A stretch of DNA of 64,000 bases, taken from Leptodactylus fallax. Lineage: Eukaryota > Chordata > Amphibia > Anura > Leptodactylidae. The position numbers and the translations under genes were made by a program. Positions 56,935-64,000 of this stretch are shown here, piece by piece. Where the stretch lies: assembly GCA_947044405.1 (NCBI GenBank), contig CAMRHE010000166.1, forward strand, positions 1,799,501 to 1,863,500. Direction: 5' to 3'. Under the pieces are notes generated by a model. It saw nothing but the letters and a program-made list of their open reading frames with translations. It was not told the origin of the DNA and did no database searches. Positions within the stretch are counted from its first letter, which is position 1; each line of letters starts with the position of its first letter.

Positions 56935-57343
56935 TTTATCTATATAGCACCAACATATTCCGTAGCACTTTACAAATCAGAGGACACATGAACAGACAAT
57001 ATGAGACATTACAATGTGACAAAGAAATAAACATATCAAACCATAGGAGTGAGGGCCCTGCTCACAAGAGCTTACATTCTATGAAGAGATAGGGGGACAC
57101 AAGAGGTCAGAGGGCTTTTTTTGCTACAATGGTCCAGCCATCTTTTAATAGAAAAGGTTGTGTAACTGAAGCTGTATGAACCTGTCACCAGCCAGTATCT
57201 GTGAATAAACAGATACTAAGTGCAAGGAGTGCAGTGTAACTTCTAGATGGAGAGAACAGGATCTGAGGAACAGAGGAGGAAAGATAAAAGGTGTTATTGT
57301 TCTCCACCTCAGCACACTACACTGATCAGGGCACGTGATAAGC

Positions 57344-58603
57344 CTAACCATACAGATGTGATTTTAGGGCAGTTTTGAAGCTGCTGTAGTTGTGGATTAA
57401 TCGGATTGTCTTGGGTAAAGCATTCCAGAGCACCGGTGCAGCTCGAGAAAAGTCTTGGAGATGGGAATGGGATGATCGGATAACAGGGGATGCAAATCTA
57501 AGATTGGAGAGGACGGTTAGGGCGGTAGACAGTAATGAGAGAGGAGATATAGGGGGGGGGGGCGCAGCACTATGGATGGATTTGTGGGTCAGTGTGATAA
57601 TTTTATATTGTATTCTGTGATGGATGGGCAACCAATACAGCAACTGACACAAGGTACAGTAGTTGCGTCTGTGTACCGGTTTGACAGAAAGAGGAGTCTG
57701 GCGGCTGCTTTCAGGACAGATTGTAGTGAGGAGAGTTTAGTATGAGGAAGCCCAATTAGAAGAGAATTGCAATAGTGAAGACGAGAGAGAATCAGAGCGA
57801 CAATAAGGGTTTTTGATGTTACCACGGTGAGAAAAGGGCAAATTCTAGAGATATTTTTAAGGTGCAGGTGGCAAGAGTGTGCAAGTGTCTGAATATGTGG
57901 GGTAAAGCTGAGATCTCAATCAAATACAACCCCCAGACAGAGGGCATGCCACCTCGGGGTAATAGTAAGGCCACAGACAGAAATGGAGATATCAGGGTTA
58001 GGTCGGTTAATAGATGGAGGGAACACAAGAAGTTCAGTTTTTGAAAGATTCAATTTCAGATAAAGAGAAGACATGATGTTAGAGACAGCAGAGAGACAGT
58101 CACTGGTGTTCTGTAGTAGTGCAGGAGTGATGTCATGGCATGAGGTATATAAGTTGGGTATCATCTGCATAAAGATGGTATTGAAAACCAAATTTGTGAA
58201 TGGTTTGTCCAACTGGGGCTGTGTACAGAGAGAAGAGGAGGGGACCTAGGACTGAGCCTTGAGGAACTGCAACCTCAAGGGGCAGAGGAGAAGAAATGGC
58301 ACCAGTGAATGATACACTAAATGAGCGGTCAGAGAGATAGGAAGAAAACCAAGAGAGAGTGTTATCCCTGAGGCCAATAGAATGGAGCATAGTGAGGAAT
58401 AGTTTGTGGTCTACAGTGTCAAATGCTGCTGAGAGATCCAGAAGAATAAGTAGTGAATAGTTCCCTTTAGATTTAGCAGTCAAGAGATCGTTGGAGACCT
58501 TCGTGGGGGCTGTTTCTGTAGAGTGTAGTGCACAAAAACCTGATTGTAAGGGGTCCAGAAGAGAGTTAGCAGAGAGATAGCGTATTAGGTGGGAGTAGAC
58601 CAA
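57344..58603 (-). pseudogene. L2 reverse transcriptase and C-terminal domain (frameshifted)
   Basis: RT motifs in order: [43 protein letters not shown] and catalytic [11 protein letters not shown]; then LNLSKTELLVF, SRLHYCNSLLIGLP, LQSVLKAAARL and the C-terminal APVLWNALPKTIR and SFKTALKSHLYG. These are typical of L2/Jockey-superfamily LINEs. Parts lie in at least three frames. Confidence 0.9.
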
Positions 58604-58950
58604 GCGTTCCAGGAGTTTAGAGATGAAGGGAAGGTTAGAGACAGGTCGGTATTTAGCAGCACAGGATAGGTCAAGGGAGGGTTTTTTCAGTAGTGGGGTT
58701 ATGACAGCATGTTTGAAGGAGGAGGGGAAGATTCCAGAAGAAAGAGAAAGGTTAAAAATTTTAGTAAGGTGAGTTGTAATTGTAGGGGACAGAGACCGGA
58801 GGAGGTGTGATGGGATAGGATCGCTTGTGCAAGTAGTGGGGCAAGAAGAAGAAAGGAGCTGGGAGACTTCTTCTGTTACCGGGTCAAATAATGAGAGTTC
58901 ACAATGAGGAGCAAGGGAGGGAAGGGGACTGATGCAGATTGGAGAATGGA

Positions 58951-59289
58951 TTATTTCCTGATTTTGTCTTTAAAGTAGGTGGCCATGTCTTGGGCACTGT
59001 GGTCTGTGACAAGTGCCCGCACCTTTGGTGTGAGGAGGGAGTGAAAGGTGTCAAAGATTCGTTTAGGGTTATTGGAGAGAGACGAGATGAGAGAGGTGAA
59101 GTAAGCTTGTTTGGCTAGGTGAAGAGCAGAGTTATAGGCTTTGAGCATAAACTTGAAGTGAAGAAAATCTGCAGATGTGTGAGATTTTTGCCAAAGCCGT
59201 TCGGCACATCTTGAGCATCGCTGAAGAAAATGTGTTTCAGGAGTGTGCCAAGGTTGCCGGTGTCTGTGTTGGGATTTTTGGACGGTCAA
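58951..59289 (-). pseudogene. L2 linker between endonuclease and RT
   Basis: PWHTPETHFLQRCSRCAERLW, LHLAKQAYFTSLISSLSNNP and RIFDTFHSLLTPK are the usual linker motifs (RKAERRW, K..YF...I). Open for 112 codons. Upstream it leads to the region with the SINE insertion. Confidence 0.82.
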
Positions 59290-59593
59290 GGGTGCTACTT
59301 TATCCAGGGTGGCTTTGAGAGTCTCATTGTAGTGTTTGGTGGCCAGTTCAGGACAGGAGAGAGAAGAGATGGGAGAAAGTGATGACTGTAGGGTATCTGA
59401 GAGGTGCTGTGTGTTTACAGCCCGTAGATTTCTGCATGTGCGGTAGGTCAGTGTGTTTTCTAAAGGACAAGAAGCTTTAATGTTAAAGGAAAGAAGGTTG
59501 TGGTTGGAAATTGGTAGGTGAGCATTAGTGAAGTCAGAGAATGAACAGAGCTGTAAGAAGACCAGATCTAGGATATTACCATCTTTGTGTGTG

Positions 59594-59845
59594 GGAGCAC
59601 GGTGGCTCAGTGGTTAGCACTGCAGCCTTGCAGCGCTGGAGTCCTGGGTTCGAATCCTGCCAAGGACAACATCTGCGATGAGTTTGTATGTTCTCCCCGT
59701 GTTTGTGTGGGTTTCCTCCCACAATCTAAAGACATACTGACAGGAAATTTAGATTGTGAGCCCTATATGGGACAGTGACTGTCAATGTCTGTAAAGCGCT
59801 GCGGAATATGATGGGGCTATATAAGTAAGCATAATAAATAAATAA
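59594..59845 (+). repeat. tRNA-derived V-SINE, full length
   Basis: The head is tRNA-like with A box TGGCTCAGTGG (59603-59613) and B box GGTTCGAATCC (59647-59657), the internal RNA polymerase III promoter. It is followed by the V-SINE core (tatgttctccccgtgtttgt, gtgggtttcctcccac) and a 3' part tgtaaagcgctgcggaatat shared with LINE tails, then (ataa)n. It lies in the L2 element in the opposite orientation. Confidence 0.92.
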
Positions 59846-59929
59846 GAAGTAAGCTGAGAGAGACCAAAAGAGGTGGTTAGTGATAGAAGGCAAGAGGCAG
59901 ATGGAGAGACAGGGGTGTTAATGGAATGT

Positions 59930-60712
59930 TAAAGTCACCCATAATGAGAGTAGGAATTTCACAGGATAGGAAGTTGGGAAGCCATGAAGAAAAGTGATCT
60001 AAGAACTGGTAGGGAGAACCAGGGGGACAGTAGATGACGGCTACTCACAGGGAGAGAGGGCGGAAGAGTCTGATAGTGTAGACCTTGAAAGAGAGCAATG
60101 GCACTGGCGGAATGACCTGAAAAATGCATTGTGGTGATAGAATGACACCAACCCCTCCATCTTGCCTATCCTCAGGTCTAGGGGTGTGTGAGAATTGGAG
60201 GCCATCATAACAGAGAGAAGCATGGGATGCAGTGTCAGACTGTTTAATCCAGGTTTCAGTGACAGCCAGTAGGTTATAAGACTTTGAGATGAAGAGATCT
60301 TGAGTAATGTCAAGTTTGTTGCAGAGTGAGCGGGCATTCCAGCGAGCACAAGAGAAAGAGACTGGTGGAGGACAAAGAAATGGCAGACAACGAATATTAA
60401 TAAAATTAGAAGGGTTTCCTGGTGAGACAGGTACAGAGTTGAGGTTACCAGAAGGAGGAGGAGGAAGGCCAGGGTTTGGAGAGATGTCCAGCAGCTAATA
60501 GCAGGAGAATGGTGAGACAGCAGATGGTTAAATGACTTGTGAGATCGTCTAATTTGTTGCACAAGGAGGGTTAAGGTGGTTGAAGAAGGTGAAGAGAAAA
60601 ATGGGAGCTGCACATAGGAGAGGGAAGGAGAGAGGAACTGATGTGGATAGAAGTGGGAATGGTAAGTTTGTAAAAAAGCAGCAAATAGAGACAAAAAACA
60701 TGCAGTGAACAT
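59930..60712 (-). pseudogene. L2 endonuclease domain and upstream region
   Basis: Minus-strand motifs of an APE-type endonuclease: CARWNARSLCNKLD, LAVTETWI, RQDGGVGVILSP, VAVIYCPPGS and TLIMGDFNIP, giving the Asn, Glu and Asp residues of the fold. A TGA interrupts between LFRPLSL and VAVIY (about 60042-60044). Upstream lies a Pro-rich stretch starting near 60500. The long open frame on the same strand at 60041-60712 is another frame and is not the protein. Confidence 0.85.
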
Positions 60713-60760
60713 AGTGATACAATTGTTTTTAAAACTTACAAGTTTTTGGAGAGGTGCCCT

Positions 60761-61123
60761 GTCTAACTGCCATGTTTAACTGCAGCTCCTACACACTTGT
60801 GATTGAATCACACTTAGGATTGAATTGCATGGTGCCAACCCCAGCACTCGTGCCTCCCCTAATACTATGTCTAAATAAGAAAAACAAGACGCCAAGTGGC
60901 ACATAGTGTAAAACCATTTCGGTACTAAATGGTGGTGCTCAGAAGGACAAAGCGGTCCAGGAAAGTTAAAATGAATAAAACGTGTTTAGGTGGTCAAGAT
61001 GTACTCTCACCTTTTCTGGTTGTGAAAATGTCATAACTATTATATCAACTTATAGAGATGGTTAAATCACAGGTAGCAGCAGGGCTTCTACTCATTTCAG
61101 GAAAGGATCCAGACAAAATTCAG
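60761..61123. other. No gene recognised
   Basis: Non-coding sequence between the LINE and a MITE. Confidence 0.5.
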
Positions 61124-61709
61124 TATATCAGCATAGGTAGGAGAAGGCATTCCCCCAAAAAAGTAGATGAACGTCCACGCTTCCCAGCTCAAATATCTTT
61201 ATTAGTTGCACAAACACACAATGCGTTTTGGGGTTTGGTATGAAATACAAGCATAAACTCTTTCCCTTGAACGCCCGGGGAATGCTTAACGTGAGTCTCT
61301 GTGACTGCCTAGTGTGATTGCAGCATCCCCGCAGTTCATGCATGTGCAGTCTGTCTCTAAGGACGCTGAACGATCCCCAGCGCTTTCAGACTCAGTCTGT
61401 AAATGGGGACACTCCAGAGTAGCTGCAGATGCCTCAGGTTTATGTGCTATCTCATTGGGGAATATGTAAGTCTCTGTAAATCTAACCTCCAATGCTCTGT
61501 ACGTATGTTTGTGAACCTCACAGGGGAGGTGAACCTCACAGGGAGGGCCCTCCCCCTGGGGGTGTTTCCCTTATACCACAATCTTATAAAATGCACTACA
61601 AAGAGTTATATTTCATGTAAGGGGTAACTGATAAAGATATCTGAACTGGGAAGCGGGCACTTTCATCTACTTTTTTGGGGGAACGCTATCTCCTACCTAT
61701 GCTGATATA
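61124..61709. mobile_element. MITE with 80-bp inverted ends
   Basis: tatatcagcataggtaggag at 61124 onward pairs with the inverted copy ending ctcctacctatgctgatata at 61709. Homology extends over about 80 bp (cccccaaaaaagtagatgaa, gcttcccag) with roughly ten differences. The 586-bp interior has no supported ORF; superfamily unknown, TA or TATA target possible. Confidence 0.85.
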
Positions 61710-61853
61710 CCAACCATTTAAATGGTAGTATGATCCACAAAAACAATATCCTGCCAAAAAACAAGAGGACCAGAGTCAAGCCCAAAAAAGGCTAAGACTT
61801 AGGAGATTACATCACACTTAGAGCAATTTCTCAGAATGCAGAAACAGCAGCTA

Positions 61854-63488
<1,635 letters not shown>

Positions 63489-63490
63489 TA

Positions 63491-64000
63491 GTTGCTGAAA
63501 ATACCACTCTTCCTACCTCCAATGACTGGGGCAAACTGGGCACAACTCGCAGTAAATGGCACAATGCTCAGTAAATCAGAAACTCTTGAGCAGTGGGAAA
63601 AGATGTCTTATGTTACCTCATGAGTAGGTCTGGAGGAGAGAGATTTCTTCCTTGAAGTGTCAGCTGGTACCAGTGCCTCAGCTGGATCTTATTCTCCCAA
63701 GGTAGCTGCTGTAAGTAAACCCAGTCTAGAAGATGTTTTTACTAGAAACAATTGTTTCCTGTCCTCTATAGACATGATATTGGGGAACCTTAAAGTGGAC
63801 TTAATATCACTAGACAGGGCCTTCAAAAGACTAACAAGCACATGGGGGCAGTAGAACACCAAGTTAGTGACAAAGAAAACCAGCTGCCTCACCACAAATG
63901 CGATATGAAGAGAGACAGCAGGACTGCAACCCTAGTAAATCCTTTGAGGCTTGGTTGCTAAAAACATTTGGAAAGGAATCCCTGACACCCTGTAGAGCGA
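63491..64000. other. Unclassified; possible LINE ORF1-like remnant
   Basis: A short open frame at 63657-63854 has a helical, coiled-coil-like end (VDLISLDRAFKRLTS) that is reminiscent of L1-type ORF1. Too little is present to decide. Confidence 0.3.

Larger units (their letters stand above)
56935..60760 (-). mobile_element. L2-type LINE, near full length but decayed
   Basis: Minus-strand order: upstream region, endonuclease (59930-60360), linker, RT (58000-58600), C-terminal region (57344-57825), 3' UTR ending with tgtaaagtgctacggaatat near 56975. This 3' end also resembles the SINE tail in this window. A V-SINE (59594-59845) interrupts it. Frame changes and stops throughout. Confidence 0.88.

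Noticed and set aside
59594..59665. tRNA gene
   Set aside because: A and B boxes are present, but the sequence continues into a V-SINE core and a LINE-like tail and has no proper acceptor stem pairing at its end. It is a SINE head.
60041..60712. 223-codon leucine-rich open frame that looks like a membrane protein
   Set aside because: The endonuclease motifs of the L2 LINE are encoded in another frame of the same strand. The hydrophobic frame is a by-product of pyrimidine-rich sequence.

Overview
This is a repeat-saturated stretch of a vertebrate nuclear genome. The mixture of Tc1/mariner families, hAT and TTAA-type MITEs, L1, CR1 and L2 LINEs, a V-SINE, a chromodomain gypsy, a copia element and a retrovirus-like provirus is most like an anuran amphibian (frog or toad). 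The organism assignment is an inference from element content. I see no host exon, rRNA, functional tRNA or CRISPR array. Every protein-coding signal I can defend belongs to a transposable element, and all but one are broken.

Layout. 1-276: tail of a Tc1 copy. 809-2316: a hAT element with perfect 8-bp target duplications, carrying a 31-bp minisatellite and a palindrome. 4613-4988: a Tc1-type MITE. 4991-16340: a minus-strand copia element with a 5' LTR and an initiator-tRNA primer site, cut by a Tc1 (5884-7531), a palindromic MITE (8169-8587) and a gypsy chromovirus (9571-14781). 16862-17207: another MITE. 17255-29671: a five-tier nest of MITE, second DNA element, L1, LTR provirus and Tc1.

31-36 kb: frog-type MITE remnants and two head-to-tail Tc1 elements of different families that meet at one TA (34769-34770). 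36145-39716: a decayed CR1 LINE containing a SINE fragment and a hAT MITE. 41171-48278: two Tc1 families that lie next to each other twice, a Helitron-like element and a hAT remnant between them. 48486-49426: two TTAA-flanked MITEs. 49855-51505: full-length copy of the Tc1 family seen at position 1. 55310-56291: a TTAA MITE and another hAT MITE. 56935-60760: a minus-strand L2-type LINE containing a full tRNA-derived V-SINE. 61124-61709: a long-TIR MITE. 61854-63488: a Tc1 whose gene has a single frameshift.

How the parts work together: the Tc1 elements move by cut-and-paste into TA dinucleotides, and seven families are represented. Only the copy at 20534-22182 keeps an uninterrupted DD34E transposase (340 codons) between matching long TIRs, so it could in principle mobilise itself and relatives. 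SINEs and MITEs depend on enzymes from autonomous elements. The most unusual pattern is modular: three hAT-type elements share a 31-bp minisatellite, a hairpin-bearing palindrome or their ends in different combinations.
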